DNA of 57,287 bases from Hymenobacter mellowenesis (GTDB lineage: Bacteria; Bacteroidota; Bacteroidia; Cytophagales; Hymenobacteraceae), in NCBI RefSeq assembly GCF_030581005.1, contig NZ_JAUQSX010000022.1, forward strand, positions 1 to 57,287. The letters run 5' to 3'. Of this stretch, positions 18,348 to 28,080 are shown piece by piece (positions within the stretch are counted from its first letter, which is position 1; each line of letters starts with the position of its first letter). A program made the position numbers and the translations under genes. The notes beneath the pieces were generated by a model, which saw only the letters and a program-made list of their open reading frames with translations, searched no databases and had not been told where the DNA came from.

Positions 18348-18427
18348 TGGCCATGTCAAGCTGGCCGAGACAATAACCCGTTAATTGATACCCCAGGCGA
18401 GACGCCCCGGCCAGCTCGACATGGCCA
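18348..18427. repeat. Divergent palindrome related to family B
   Basis: Two 19-base arms (18348-18366 and 18409-18427) are inverted with one mismatch: TGGCCATGTCAAGCTGGCC versus GGCCAGCTCGACATGGCCA. They share the ATGTC/GACAT core of family B, but the rest differs. It lies in the gap before the TPR kinase gene. Confidence 0.7.
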
Positions 18428-18500
18428 GCGAGAAACGGTCCGAAGGAAGTTGTTTAATGAAATAATTATCTCATTCTTCCCCTGGTGCATCCGTAGGGCC

Positions 18501-18508
18501 TATTTTTG
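18501..18508 (+). promoter_or_regulatory. -7 box TATTTTTG of the TPR kinase gene
   Basis: TATTTTTG matches TAnnTTTG. It covers the TTG at 18506 that would otherwise be the earliest possible start, and so argues for a start downstream. No clear TTTG is seen 20 bases upstream. Confidence 0.55.
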
Positions 18509-18550
18509 CGTAAAATAATGCCCGGGCACTGCGCTCGTTATCAAGCGCCT

Positions 18551-20983
18551 ATGCCCCGTTCTATTGAGCTGACTTGCTGGCAAAATCCCTGCAAAGGGTG
18601 GCGCAGGCAGTTGATAGGGTGGGGGCTAATGGGAATGCTTTTGTTACCGAGGCTGGTCCAAGTGGCCCAGGCTCAGGCCAGCCCGCCACAAATTGCCGAC
18701 GCCCCGCGCCCGCTGCCCCGCGCCCAGGCATCGCCGCCCCCATCCCCAACCACCGACTTGGCCCGCTTGCGAGCCACCCGCCCCCACCCGCCGGCCGACT
18801 CACTCAGCCAACTGCTGGCCTACGTGCGCCGGGCCGATGAATTTCGAGGGCAGTCCCGTCCCGACTCGGTGGCCCGCTACCTGCACCGAGCCTGGCGGCT
18901 GGCCGGGGCGCGGCAGGCGCGGCAGCAGCCGGTGGTGATAAGGCTGGCCGACCAGCTGGCCCGGCAGTATTACGCCCGGGGCAATTACGACAGTACGCTC
19001 TACTACTTCCAGCAGGCGGCCCGGCAGTTTCAGGTGGCGGGCTTCGACAGCATTGGCTACCCCACCGCTTCCCGCGAACTGAAAGAAGTCCACTTAGCCG
19101 GCCTCTTGGCGGGAGCCGGCTCGGCCTGCCGCGCCCTAGGCCGCCTGCCCCTGGCCTTGCGCTACTACGAGCGAACGCGGGACCTCTACCAGCAGCAGGA
19201 CGCGGTGAGCGGCCTGGGCTGGACGCAGTGCCTGATTGGCGAAACCTATGCGGCCCAAGGCAGCTACGCCCAGGCCGAGCAAGCCTACGAGCAGGCGCTG
19301 AACACCTACCGCCGCCACGCGCCGCGCAGCAACGGGGAGGCCGGGCAGGGGGTGGCCGACGTGCTGCTCAACTACTACCTACCCCTGCTGCTGGAAGGAC
19401 GCGGCCGCCACCCAGCCGCCTACGCCAGCACCCTGGCCACCGAGGCCGTCGCCCTGCTACAAGCCGATAACCCGCCCGCCGCGCTGCGGGCCACCCCCAG
19501 CGACGCCCTGCTGCTCACGCACCTGAGCCTAGTGCCGGCCCAGGTGGCGCTGCGAGCTGGCCAACCCGCTGCGGCGGCCCCCTGGCTGCGCCGCGCCCGC
19601 GCCTGGCTGCGCTACGGGGCCTCGGCCGACACCACGGTGGCCGGCTGGCCGGCCCGCGACCTGCCCTACGCCGAGGCCCGGGCCCTGACGCTGGGCCTGA
19701 GCGCCTGGCAGCAGCACCGCGCCCGCCCCGAGCGGGCCCGCCGCCTGCTGGCCCAGGCCGTGGCCCTGCTCACCCAAAATCCTCGCACCGCCCCCCAGCC
19801 CAAGCCCCGGCAGGCCCTGGCGGAAATTGCCCTGGCCATGGGCGAGCCGGCTCCCGCGCTGGCGTTGCTGCGGCCCTTGCAGCGGGGCTACCGGCAGTCG
19901 GGCAGCCTGCTGCCCCTGAGCCAACTCACTGAGCTGCTCACCCAGGCCTACGCCCAGGCCGGCCGCTACGACAGCGCCTACCGCTACGCCCGCCGCACCC
20001 AGGGCCTCACCGATACGCTGCGCCAGGCCCAGCAATTTGCGGCCCTAGCTGCTACCGAGGGCCGGTACCGGGCCCGCGAGCAAGCCGCCCAGATTACCAA
20101 CCTCACCGAACGCGACCGCCAGCAAGACCGTCAGATACGCTTAGGTGCCGCGGGAGCCGGGCTGCTGGCCTTGCTGGCACTAGCCATTTGGCTGGCCCTG
20201 CGCACCACCCGCCGCCTGAACGGGCGGCTGGCCGCCCAGACCGCTCAGTTGCAGGCCCAGGCTGAGCGGCTGGGCGAGCTGGACGTGGCCAAAAATCAGT
20301 TCTTTGCCAACGCCAGCCATGAGTTGCGCACTCCGCTCACCCTGGTGCTGGCCCCGCTCGAAACCCTGCTCGACCATCCCACCCAGAAGCTGCCCGCGGC
20401 CGTGCGCGCGCCCGTGGCTTTGGCCCACCGCCAGGCCCGCCGCCTGAGCGAGCTGATTGACCGCATTCTGGACCTGACCAAGCTGCAGGCCGGTCATCTC
20501 GCCGTGCAGGCCGTGCCTACGGCCGTGGCGCCGCTGCTGCGCCGGGTGGTGGCCTCGTTTGCGCCGCTGGCCGCTGCCCGTAGCGTGGCCCTGCACGGGG
20601 CCGAGCCTTTGCCCGAGGAGCTGACCCTACTGCTGGACGCCGACAAGGTGGACCAGATTCTGACCAACCTGCTCAGCAATGCGCTGAACCACACGCCCGC
20701 TGGCGGCACGGTAGCCCTGACGGCCGCCTTGCCTGCCGCCGATGGCTTCTATACCCTGACCGTGCGCGACACTGGCCCCGGTATTGCGCCGGCCGAGCAG
20801 GAGCGGGTGTTTGAGCGATTCTACCAAAGCCCGCAGAACCAGGCGCAGGGCGGCACCGGCCTGGGCCTGGCCCTGAGCCGCGAGCTGGCCGAACTGCTGG
20901 GCGGCACCCTCACGCTGGCCAGCGTGCCGGGGCAGGGGGCGGCGTTTACGCTGCGCCTCCCGGCGGAGGCAGTGACAGTGTAA
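18551..20983 (+). CDS. TPR-containing sensor histidine kinase without receiver domain
   Basis: 810 residues from ATG 18551; ATG 18518 is possible, but it lies only 10 bases after the -7 box. A signal/TM segment is near residues 20-43. A large periplasmic region of TPR-like helices follows (RLADQLARQYYARGNYDST, GETYAAQGSYAQAEQAYEQA, about 90-500). A second TM (AGAGLLALLALAIWLALRTT) precedes a coiled linker. The H-box is NASHELRTPLTLVLAPLE with His590. The N-box is NLLSNALNHTP, then DTGPGIAPAEQERVFERFYQ and GGTGLGLALSRELAELLGG. This architecture equals the first part of a hybrid two-component system, but the receiver and AraC domains are encoded separately 24 bases downstream. Confidence 0.92.
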   Translation: MPRSIELTCWQNPCKGWRRQLIGWGLMGMLLLPRLVQVAQAQASPPQIADAPRPLPRAQASPPPSPTTDLARLRATRPHPPADSLSQLLAYVRRADEFRGQSRPDSVARYLHRAWRLAGARQARQQPVVIRLADQLARQYYARGNYDSTLYYFQQAARQFQVAGFDSIGYPTASRELKEVHLAGLLAGAGSACRALGRLPLALRYYERTRDLYQQQDAVSGLGWTQCLIGETYAAQGSYAQAEQAYEQALNTYRRHAPRSNGEAGQGVADVLLNYYLPLLLEGRGRHPAAYASTLATEAVALLQADNPPAALRATPSDALLLTHLSLVPAQVALRAGQPAAAAPWLRRARAWLRYGASADTTVAGWPARDLPYAEARALTLGLSAWQQHRARPERARRLLAQAVALLTQNPRTAPQPKPRQALAEIALAMGEPAPALALLRPLQRGYRQSGSLLPLSQLTELLTQAYAQAGRYDSAYRYARRTQGLTDTLRQAQQFAALAATEGRYRAREQAAQITNLTERDRQQDRQIRLGAAGAGLLALLALAIWLALRTTRRLNGRLAAQTAQLQAQAERLGELDVAKNQFFANASHELRTPLTLVLAPLETLLDHPTQKLPAAVRAPVALAHRQARRLSELIDRILDLTKLQAGHLAVQAVPTAVAPLLRRVVASFAPLAAARSVALHGAEPLPEELTLLLDADKVDQILTNLLSNALNHTPAGGTVALTAALPAADGFYTLTVRDTGPGIAPAEQERVFERFYQSPQNQAQGGTGLGLALSRELAELLGGTLTLASVPGQGAAFTLRLPAEAVTV

Positions 20984-21007
20984 AGCGCTAGTAGTGAAGG
21001 AATAAGC

Positions 21008-21988
21008 ATGGAGAAAAAGCCGGGCTTAGTGGTGAACAAGGAGGTAAGCGTGGAGAAAGGCGCGGGGCAAACGGGCTTGGACAATCTGCCTCAGCTCCCC
21101 GCGCCCGTCCTCACCGTTCCCACTCAACCCTCAGCTCTTAACCCTCAAAACTTGCCGAAACCCCGCGTGCTGGTGGTGGAGGACGAACCCGACCTGCGCG
21201 ACTACCTGCGCGAATTGCTGGCGTCCACCTACGAGGTGCTCACCGCCGCCGACGGCCAAGCGGCGCTGGAGGTGCTCAGCCGCGAAGCGCCCGTCGACCT
21301 CATTACCACGGACTCGATGATGCCGCGCCTGAGCGGCACCGAACTGATTGCAAAACTCAAGGCCGACCCCGCCCGTGCTGGGGTGCCGGTGCTCATGCTC
21401 ACGGCCCGGGCCGACGATGCCCACCGCCGCGCCGCCCTCACCGTGGGCGTTGATGACTACCTCACCAAACCCTTCGCCCCGGCCGAGCTGCTGGCCCGGG
21501 TGCAGGTGCTGCTGGCCCGCCACGACGTGCGCCGCCAGTTCGCTGCTCTGACCGGGGACGCGCCGGATGAGCCCGCCACCGCCGCTACTCCGGCAACTCC
21601 GGCCGCGCCGGAAACGGAAGTGGCCGAAACCGCCACCGAGGTCCTGGCCCCGCCGTCCGGCGCCGCCGAGCAGCTGCTGCAGTGGCAGGCGCTGGTGGCC
21701 GGGCACTTGGCCGACGAGCAGTTTGGGCCGGCCGAGCTGGCCGGTTTGCTACACCTGAGTGAGCGGACGCTCTATCGCCGGCTGGGTGAGTTGGCCGGCC
21801 TCACGCCGGCGGCCTGGCTGCGCGAACTGCGCCTCAACCAAGCCCGGCAGCTGCTGGAGGCCGGCGGCTTCGGCACGGTGGCGGCGGTGGCCCAGGCGGT
21901 GGGCTTTGCCACGGCCAAGCACTTCAGTAACCTCTACGCCGAGCGGTTTGGCCGCCGGCCCAGCGACTACCGCGCGACGGGGGAGTAG
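21008..21988 (+). CDS. Response regulator with AraC-type DNA-binding domain, partner of the TPR kinase
   Basis: 326 residues. A 50-residue Pro/Leu-rich leader is followed by a receiver domain (PRVLVVEDEPDLRDYLREL, phospho-acceptor Asp102 in TTDSMMPRLSG, VLMLTARADD, DDYLTKPFAP). An Ala/Pro/Thr linker follows (about 185-225). The C-terminal AraC double helix-turn-helix has LAGLLHLSERTLYRRLGELA as first HTH and VAQAVGFATAKHFSNLYAER as second. Kinase and regulator together have the domain content of a hybrid two-component protein split in two. The palindromic element 96 bases downstream (22084-22129) is a candidate binding site in front of the next gene. Confidence 0.93.
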   Translation: MEKKPGLVVNKEVSVEKGAGQTGLDNLPQLPAPVLTVPTQPSALNPQNLPKPRVLVVEDEPDLRDYLRELLASTYEVLTAADGQAALEVLSREAPVDLITTDSMMPRLSGTELIAKLKADPARAGVPVLMLTARADDAHRRAALTVGVDDYLTKPFAPAELLARVQVLLARHDVRRQFAALTGDAPDEPATAATPATPAAPETEVAETATEVLAPPSGAAEQLLQWQALVAGHLADEQFGPAELAGLLHLSERTLYRRLGELAGLTPAAWLRELRLNQARQLLEAGGFGTVAAVAQAVGFATAKHFSNLYAERFGRRPSDYRATGE

Positions 21989-22083
21989 CCCGTGGCCGGC
22001 AGGGAGAGGGGCGGGGTGGCGGACAGCTATTACCTACCCGGCTGGGAAAATTGGGTGGCTGAGCCGCCGGATAGGGTCAAAAT

Positions 22084-22129
22084 CCTGCCAAAATTGGAGT
22101 GAAAGTGGGACAAAATGAATTTTGGCAGG
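22084..22129. promoter_or_regulatory. 46-bp inverted-repeat control element, copy 1
   Basis: CCTGCCAAAAT (22084-22094) and ATTTTGGCAGG (22119-22129) are perfect inverted 11-mers around a spacer containing GTGAAAGTGGG. They are followed by AATTCG-CC-TGTT. A copy with the same total length lies at 28180-28225 upstream of the second fibre gene. It is a probable operator for the AraC-type regulator encoded just upstream (inference). Confidence 0.65.
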
Positions 22130-22305
22130 AATTCGGCCATGTTTTTTTGGCGGAGCATGGAGCTTTGTTGACGGCTATTGGCTGCCGTGCTGCAAGCTCG
22201 CCGGTGAGGTGACTTTCGAGGTTGGTGGCCTTAGTCTTGCGCACACATCCGCTCGCCGGCCCAGCAACTACTTCCCGATTTCCTCGCTCCTCAATCCCCT
22301 ATTTT

Positions 22306-25300
22306 ATGCCTAACATTTCCCCTGCCTGCCTGGGCGCATTGGCCCGGCCTTGGTACGTCCTGCTGGCTAGCCTGTGGCTGGCGCTGCTGCCGCTGCTGGC
22401 CCTGGCCGGCGCTCCCTCCGTGCTCACGCTGCAAGCCACGGTGGCGGCAGGCCCCGGCGTCGATGCCACCGTCTTTGTCGACCAGGTGGTGGTGCTGAAC
22501 GCGAACACCGGGGCGGTGGTCGCCAGCGCCGTGACCAACTCCAGCTTTGAAACCCCTGGGGCCGGCTGGGCCTTTGCTACCAACAGCGGCATCATCGCCA
22601 ACGGCAGCAACCAATCCAACCCGGCGGCCCCCGATGGCACCAATGCCGGCTACCTGCAAAGCAACGGCAACGGCGTGGGCAGCTTCGGCCAGACGCTGGC
22701 TTCGCTGCCGGCCGGCTCCTACCAGCTGCGGCTGCAATTGGCCCAGCGGCCCACCAACACGACCGCGCAGGGCGTGCGTCTGCTGGTAGACGGCACACCG
22801 GTGGGCACCTTCACGCCCGCTTTCGGCGCCGGCTACACCACGTACACCAGCACGGCTTTCGTACTCGGTGCCGTGCTGAGCCTTGAGGCGCTGGGCAGCG
22901 CCAGCCAGGGCACGGCTACCGACGTAACGGCCTTCGTCGACCAGGTGGAGCTGCTTCACGTGAGCACGGGCACCAGCGCCAGCGTGCCCAACGCCAGCTT
23001 CGAAAACACCGGCAGCCTGGGCACGGGCAGCTACGGCTACAACCCCAACGGGGCCGACTGGACGTTTGAGAGCAACAGCGGCCTGGCCACCAACGGCAGT
23101 GCCTTCAATAACCCCGCCGCCCCCAACGGCACCCATGCCGCCTTCCTGCAAACCATTAGCAGCGGCAGCGGCTATGTCAGCCAGGAGCTGCCGACCTTGC
23201 TCGCGGGCAACTACCGGGTGCGCCTCTACGGGGCGCAGCGGGGCACGGCCCCGGCCGACCAAGTGGTGCTAGTGCGGCTCAACGGCCTGGAAGTCGGGCG
23301 CTTTCAGCCCACCACGGCCGGCTTCGTGCAGTACACCCTGCCCTCGGCTTCGACCACCGTAGCGCTGCCCAATAGCCCCCCCGGCAACACCATCACGGCG
23401 AGTCCATTTGTGGGGGTGCCGAACACGGTGCTCACCCTGACGGGCACGAACCTGACGGGCACCACCAGCATTGCTTTTGCTGGCGCGGGGGGCGCACGGG
23501 TGGTGAGGAGCGGCTTCGTGGTGAACGCAGCGGGCACGAGCATCACCGGGGTAGTGGTGCCCGGCGGGGCCCTGAGCGGGCGGGTGCTGGTGACGGGCCC
23601 CGGCGGCAGAATCGGCACGTTCCTGTTCGTGCGGGCCAAAACCCAGGACGCGGGCGACTCCCACACGGTGGCGGTGCGGCCCGATGGCACCCTCCGGGCC
23701 TGGGGCGACAACGTCCAGGGCCAGCTGGGCAATGGGACCAGGAACGATAGCAACGTGCCCGTGCAGGCGGGCACGGCCACCAACTGGGTAAGCGCAGCGG
23801 CGGGCACTATCTACACGGCGGCGGTGAAGGCCGACGGCACCCTCTGGGCCTGGGGCGACAACGGCTCCGGCCAGCTGGGCGACGGCACGAACACCCAACA
23901 CAATAATCCGACGCGAGTGGGTACGGCCACGAATTGGGTGAGCGTAACGGCCGGCCAAAGCCACACGGTGGCGTTGCGGGCCGACGGCACGCTCTGGGCC
24001 TGGGGTAATAACAGCAACGGCCAGCTGGGCGACGGCACCACCACGCAGCGCACCAGTCCGGTGCAGGTGGGCACGGGCACGAACTGGGTGAGCGCAGCGG
24101 CCGGCCAAAGCCATACGGTGGCGCTGCGGGCCGATGGCACGCTCTGGACCTGGGGCGACAACACAGCGGGCCAGCTGGGCAATGGCAGCAGCAGCGCTAC
24201 GGTCAATACCCTGGTACCCGTGCAAGTAGGCCAGGCCACGAGCTGGGTCAGCGTGACGGCGGGCTACTTCCACACCCTGGCGGTGCGGGCCGACGGCACC
24301 CTCTGGGCCTGGGGCAACAACAACAACGGCCAGCTCGGCATCAACAGCACCACCAATAGCCCCAATCCGGTGCAGGTGGGCACGGGCGCGAACTGGATAA
24401 GCGTAGACGGGGGCCAGTCCCACACGGTAGCCCTGCAAACCGACGGCACGCTCTGGGCCTGGGGCAGCAATTCCAGCGGCCAATTGGGCAATAGCAGCAG
24501 TACCAGTAGCAGCATGCCCGTGCAGGTAGGCACGGCCACGAGCTGGACCAGCGCGACGGCGGGCCGTAGTCACTCGGCAGGCGAGCAAACCTGCAACGCC
24601 CTCTTGACCTGGGGCAACAACAGCTATGGCCAGCTGGGCAACGGCAGCAATTCCAACAGCACTGTGCCCGTGCTTATTTTTAATCCCGAGTCTCCTACGC
24701 TGCTCACCTTCAGCCCTACCAGCGCGGCAGCAGGCACCACCGTGGCCGTGACGGGCCGGGGCCTTATTGGCATAACGGCGCTGAACGTAAACGGGTTTGA
24801 CGCCTTTGCCAGCGTGACCAATCTCACCGATACGGGCTTCTCGTTTGTGGTACCGGCCGGGGGAGCCCCGACCACCCCCAACACGACTGTGACGGGCAAC
24901 TGTGGCGCGAGCAGTACCACGGCCTTTACCATCACAACCGGGCTGACGGCGGTGAGCCCCTTTGTGGGGGTGCCGGGCACGGTGCTCACCCTAACGGGCG
25001 TGAACCTGGCGGGCACCACCAGCATCGTCTTTGCTGGCAGTGCGGGGGTGAAGGTGGTGACGAGCGGCTTCGTGGTGAACGCGGCGGGCACGAGCATTAC
25101 CGGCGTAGTGGTGCCCGCCGGGGCCCAGAGCGGACTGGTGCAGGTAGCGCGGGGCACCTTTACGAGCACCGGGGGCGCGGCCCTGTTCTCGCGGGCCAAG
25201 ACCCTGGCCACGGGCTACGCGCATACGGTGTCGGTGCGGGCCGATGGCACGCTCTGGGCCTGGGGCAACAACGCCTTCGGCCAGCTCGGCAATGGCAGCA

Positions 25301-27849
25301 CGACCAGCAGCAGCGTGCCCGTGCAGGTAGGCACGGCTACCAACTGGGTGAGTGTGGCGGCGGGCGACTTTCACACGGTAGCGGTGAAAACCGACGGTAC
25401 GCTCTGGGCCTGGGGCGAAAACTTCCAGGGCCAGCTCGGCAATGGCAGCGCGGCCGACAGCAGCGTGCCCGTGCAGGTAGGCACGGCTACAAACTGGGCG
25501 AATGTGGCGGCGGGGGCCTCCCATACATTGGGGGTGACCTCTGCTGGCACGCTCTATACCTGGGGCAGCAACAGCAATGAACAATTGGGAGCTTACATTA
25601 CCGTAGGCAGTAATAGCCGTGTGCCGGTAGCTATATTTCCGCCATCTAACGCACTTCAGGTTACCACCTGGGTGAGCATAGAAGCGGGCGACCTTCACTC
25701 AGTGGGCGTAATGGCGAATGGCACGCTCTGGGCTTGGGGCGACAACGGCTATGACCAGCTCGGCATTCCTGTATACTCCGGCTCCCCCCTCCTACGAACT
25801 GGATTAGCGACGCAGGTGGGCACGGCTACCAACTGGGTGAGTGTGGCAGCCGGCTCAAACTATACGCTAGCCCTGCGGGCCGACGGCTCGCTCTGGTCCT
25901 GGGGCTATAGCTATGACGGCCAGTTGGGCTTTACTCCCGATATCAGGCAACTTACCAACACGCCGACGCAAGCAGGCACCGACTTAAACTGGACCAGCGT
26001 GGCGGCCGGCGAAAGCCACACGGTGGCGCTACGGGCCGATGGTACGCTCTGGGCCTGTGGCAGCAATGCCCAAGGCCAGAGCGTCGGCACCCCCATAGGC
26101 GTGTTTGCGCAGGTGGGCACGGCCACGAGCTGGACCAGCGCGGCGGCGGGCGGCTACCACTCGGCGGGCGAGCAAAGCAGCTGCCGCGCCGTGTGGGCCT
26201 GGGGCTACAATTACTACGGCCAGGTGGGCGACGGCAGCACCAACCAGCGCAACGCGCCGGTGCAGGTGTTCAACGGCGTGAGCCTGACCAGCTTCTCGCC
26301 CGCCAGCGCGCCCGTGGGCAGCACCGTGGCCGTGACCGGCACCGGCCTGCTGGGCCTCACGGCCCTCACCGTGAACGGGGCCAACGCCCTGCCCAGCGTC
26401 ACCAACCTCACCGACACGGGCTTCTCTTTTGTGGTGCCGGCCGGGGCCGCAGCTACGGGCACCGTTACGGTGGCCGCCAGCTGCGGCACGGCCAGCAGCC
26501 CCTTTGCCCTACCGCCCGCGGTGCAGCTCACGGCCATCAGCCCGGCGGCCGAGCTGCCAGGGCAGGAAGTGGTGCTCACCGGCACGGGCTTCGCGGCCGG
26601 CAGCACCGTCAGCTTCGGCGGGGTGGCGGCCAGCAGCGTTACTTACACCTCGCCAACCTCGCTCACGGTCGTGGTGCCGGTGGGCGCGGCGGCGGGCAGC
26701 AGCGCCGTGGTGGTGGGCACTGGTAGTGGCAACAGCAGCACCAGCAGCCCGGCCTTCGAGGTGTTGCAAGTGTACCGCAGCACCGCCGCCAGCGGCTGCC
26801 TGGCCACGGCCAGCGTCAGCATCACGGGCGCGGGCGGGGCCGGCGCGTGGCGCTGCCTGCGCCTGCCCGGCGCGGGTGGGGCCGTGGTGGCCGCCATCGA
26901 AGATACCTACAACCTGGGCACCGTGGCGGTGGGCGTTTCGGCACTGGGCACGGCCACCAGCAGCGCCGTGCGCCGCGACGCCGGCAACCGCGCCTACCTC
27001 GACCGCAACTTCTACCTCACGGCCACCAATAAAGTCTTCCCCGGCAGCAGCGTGCGGATGCGCTTCTTCGGCCTGAGCAGCGAGCTGGCCCGCCTCACCG
27101 CCGCCGATGCCGCCGCCACGGCCGCCACCCTCAAGGCCAGCCAGTACAGCGGGACCAACGAGGACTGCGACCTGACCAACAATGACCCGGCCGGCGAGCG
27201 CCGCCTGCTGGCCGCCCCCGCCACGGTGCTGCCGGGGGCCGACTGGTTCACGGCCGAGGCCCGGGTGGCCGACCACTTCTCGGAGTTCTACCTGACGGGC
27301 GCGGGCTCGCCGCTGCCCGTGCAACTCACCGCCTTCACCGCTACGCTCGCCCCGAGCCAGACCACCGTGCAGCTGGCCTGGGCCACCGCTTCGGAGCAAA
27401 ATAGCGCCGCCTTCGAGGTGGAGCGTAGCCTGAGCGGCACGAGCTTCGAGCGCATCGGCACGGTGGCCGCTGCCGGTAGCAGCAGCACTTCCCGCAGCTA
27501 CGCACTGCTGGACGCTCGCCTGCCAGCCGACGCTACCACCCTCTACTACCGTCTGCGGCAGGTAGACCAAGACGGCACCGCCAGCTACTCGCCGGTGCGC
27601 ACCGTGGCCCTGACGGGCGCGGCGGCCGGCCTAGCCCTGTTCCCCAACCCGACCCACGGCGGTTCGGCCACGCTCACGGGCGCGCAGCCCGGCACGGTGG
27701 TGACGGCGTTCGACGCCCTGGGCCGGGAAGTAACCCGTGCTACTGCCGACGCTTCTGGCACAGCCGCGCTGGCGATGCCGGCCGGGCAGCCGGTGGGCGT
27801 GTACGTGGTGCGCGTGGGCAGCACAGCCCTGCGCCTGATGGTAGAATAG
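22306..27849 (+). CDS. Giant T9SS-secreted surface protein with two RCC1 propellers and IPT/TIG domains
   Basis: 1847 residues from ATG 22306 (MPNISPACLGAL...), with signal peptide to about LALAGA. In order: two similar jelly-roll-like modules (22440-22930 and 22930-23340, motif NPAAPDGT.A.YLQ); IPT domain; RCC1 block 1 (23640-24690, repeats of SHTVALRADGTLWAWG/GQLG); two IPT domains; RCC1 block 2 (25200-26275); two IPT domains; a spacer; an FN3-like domain (PVQLTAFTATL...YYRLRQVDQDGT); and a type A T9SS sorting tail (ALFPNPTHGG ... GVYVVRVGSTALRLMVE). RCC1 propellers bind proteins or other ligands, so an extracellular binding or adhesive role is likely. A 25-bp perfect-stem terminator follows. 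Confidence 0.9.
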   Translation: MPNISPACLGALARPWYVLLASLWLALLPLLALAGAPSVLTLQATVAAGPGVDATVFVDQVVVLNANTGAVVASAVTNSSFETPGAGWAFATNSGIIANGSNQSNPAAPDGTNAGYLQSNGNGVGSFGQTLASLPAGSYQLRLQLAQRPTNTTAQGVRLLVDGTPVGTFTPAFGAGYTTYTSTAFVLGAVLSLEALGSASQGTATDVTAFVDQVELLHVSTGTSASVPNASFENTGSLGTGSYGYNPNGADWTFESNSGLATNGSAFNNPAAPNGTHAAFLQTISSGSGYVSQELPTLLAGNYRVRLYGAQRGTAPADQVVLVRLNGLEVGRFQPTTAGFVQYTLPSASTTVALPNSPPGNTITASPFVGVPNTVLTLTGTNLTGTTSIAFAGAGGARVVRSGFVVNAAGTSITGVVVPGGALSGRVLVTGPGGRIGTFLFVRAKTQDAGDSHTVAVRPDGTLRAWGDNVQGQLGNGTRNDSNVPVQAGTATNWVSAAAGTIYTAAVKADGTLWAWGDNGSGQLGDGTNTQHNNPTRVGTATNWVSVTAGQSHTVALRADGTLWAWGNNSNGQLGDGTTTQRTSPVQVGTGTNWVSAAAGQSHTVALRADGTLWTWGDNTAGQLGNGSSSATVNTLVPVQVGQATSWVSVTAGYFHTLAVRADGTLWAWGNNNNGQLGINSTTNSPNPVQVGTGANWISVDGGQSHTVALQTDGTLWAWGSNSSGQLGNSSSTSSSMPVQVGTATSWTSATAGRSHSAGEQTCNALLTWGNNSYGQLGNGSNSNSTVPVLIFNPESPTLLTFSPTSAAAGTTVAVTGRGLIGITALNVNGFDAFASVTNLTDTGFSFVVPAGGAPTTPNTTVTGNCGASSTTAFTITTGLTAVSPFVGVPGTVLTLTGVNLAGTTSIVFAGSAGVKVVTSGFVVNAAGTSITGVVVPAGAQSGLVQVARGTFTSTGGAALFSRAKTLATGYAHTVSVRADGTLWAWGNNAFGQLGNGSTTSSSVPVQVGTATNWVSVAAGDFHTVAVKTDGTLWAWGENFQGQLGNGSAADSSVPVQVGTATNWANVAAGASHTLGVTSAGTLYTWGSNSNEQLGAYITVGSNSRVPVAIFPPSNALQVTTWVSIEAGDLHSVGVMANGTLWAWGDNGYDQLGIPVYSGSPLLRTGLATQVGTATNWVSVAAGSNYTLALRADGSLWSWGYSYDGQLGFTPDIRQLTNTPTQAGTDLNWTSVAAGESHTVALRADGTLWACGSNAQGQSVGTPIGVFAQVGTATSWTSAAAGGYHSAGEQSSCRAVWAWGYNYYGQVGDGSTNQRNAPVQVFNGVSLTSFSPASAPVGSTVAVTGTGLLGLTALTVNGANALPSVTNLTDTGFSFVVPAGAAATGTVTVAASCGTASSPFALPPAVQLTAISPAAELPGQEVVLTGTGFAAGSTVSFGGVAASSVTYTSPTSLTVVVPVGAAAGSSAVVVGTGSGNSSTSSPAFEVLQVYRSTAASGCLATASVSITGAGGAGAWRCLRLPGAGGAVVAAIEDTYNLGTVAVGVSALGTATSSAVRRDAGNRAYLDRNFYLTATNKVFPGSSVRMRFFGLSSELARLTAADAAATAATLKASQYSGTNEDCDLTNNDPAGERRLLAAPATVLPGADWFTAEARVADHFSEFYLTGAGSPLPVQLTAFTATLAPSQTTVQLAWATASEQNSAAFEVERSLSGTSFERIGTVAAAGSSSTSRSYALLDARLPADATTLYYRLRQVDQDGTASYSPVRTVALTGAAAGLALFPNPTHGGSATLTGAQPGTVVTAFDALGREVTRATADASGTAALAMPAGQPVGVYVVRVGSTALRLMVE

Positions 27850-27862
27850 CCCCCGCAGTCTT

Positions 27863-27917
27863 CCCCAAACGCCAAAAAGCCCGTCGCCCACCGCGACGGG
27901 CTTTTTGGCGTTTGGGG
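27863..27917. terminator. Terminator with a perfect 25-bp stem
   Basis: The left arm (27863-27887) and right arm (27893-27917) are perfect complements around a five-base loop. The T5 and A5 runs lie inside the stem, so it can work in both directions. Confidence 0.85.
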
Positions 27918-27960
27918 AGCAGAAGCCGCCGCCTGTGCCGGGTTCGGCAGCTGCTCAGGG

Positions 27961-28080
27961 CCGACGACTTTAGCTCAAGCAGGCTGGGCCGAGGCGGTGG
28001 GCTTTGCTTCGGCCAGGCACTTCAGCAACCGCTACGCCGAGCGGTTTGGCCGCTGGCCCGTCGACTACCGCGCTACCTAG
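27961..28080 (+). pseudogene. Remnant of an AraC-type regulator C-terminus
   Basis: About 40 codons read ...AEAVGFASARHFSNRYAERF GRW then PVDYRAT and TAG. The response regulator at 21008-21988 ends AQAVGFATAKHFSNLYAERF GRR then PSDYRATGE. Everything N-terminal to this is missing and there is no start codon. It ends 99 bases before control element copy 2, as the intact gene ends 95 bases before copy 1, so gene end and operator appear to have been duplicated together. Confidence 0.75.

Noticed and set aside
18506..18550. Earlier start of the TPR kinase at TTG 18506 or ATG 18518
   Set aside because: The TTG is part of the -7 box and the ATG lies too close to the likely transcription start.
22122..22313. 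Second possible AraC remnant (SARRPSNYF) before the RCC1 gene
   Set aside because: Only about seven residues match and the rest does not align, unlike the clear remnant at 27961-28080.
23640..26275. Tandem repeat or CRISPR-like array
   Set aside because: The periodicity of about 150-170 bases is the RCC1 protein repeat; codons vary at third positions and there are no spacers.
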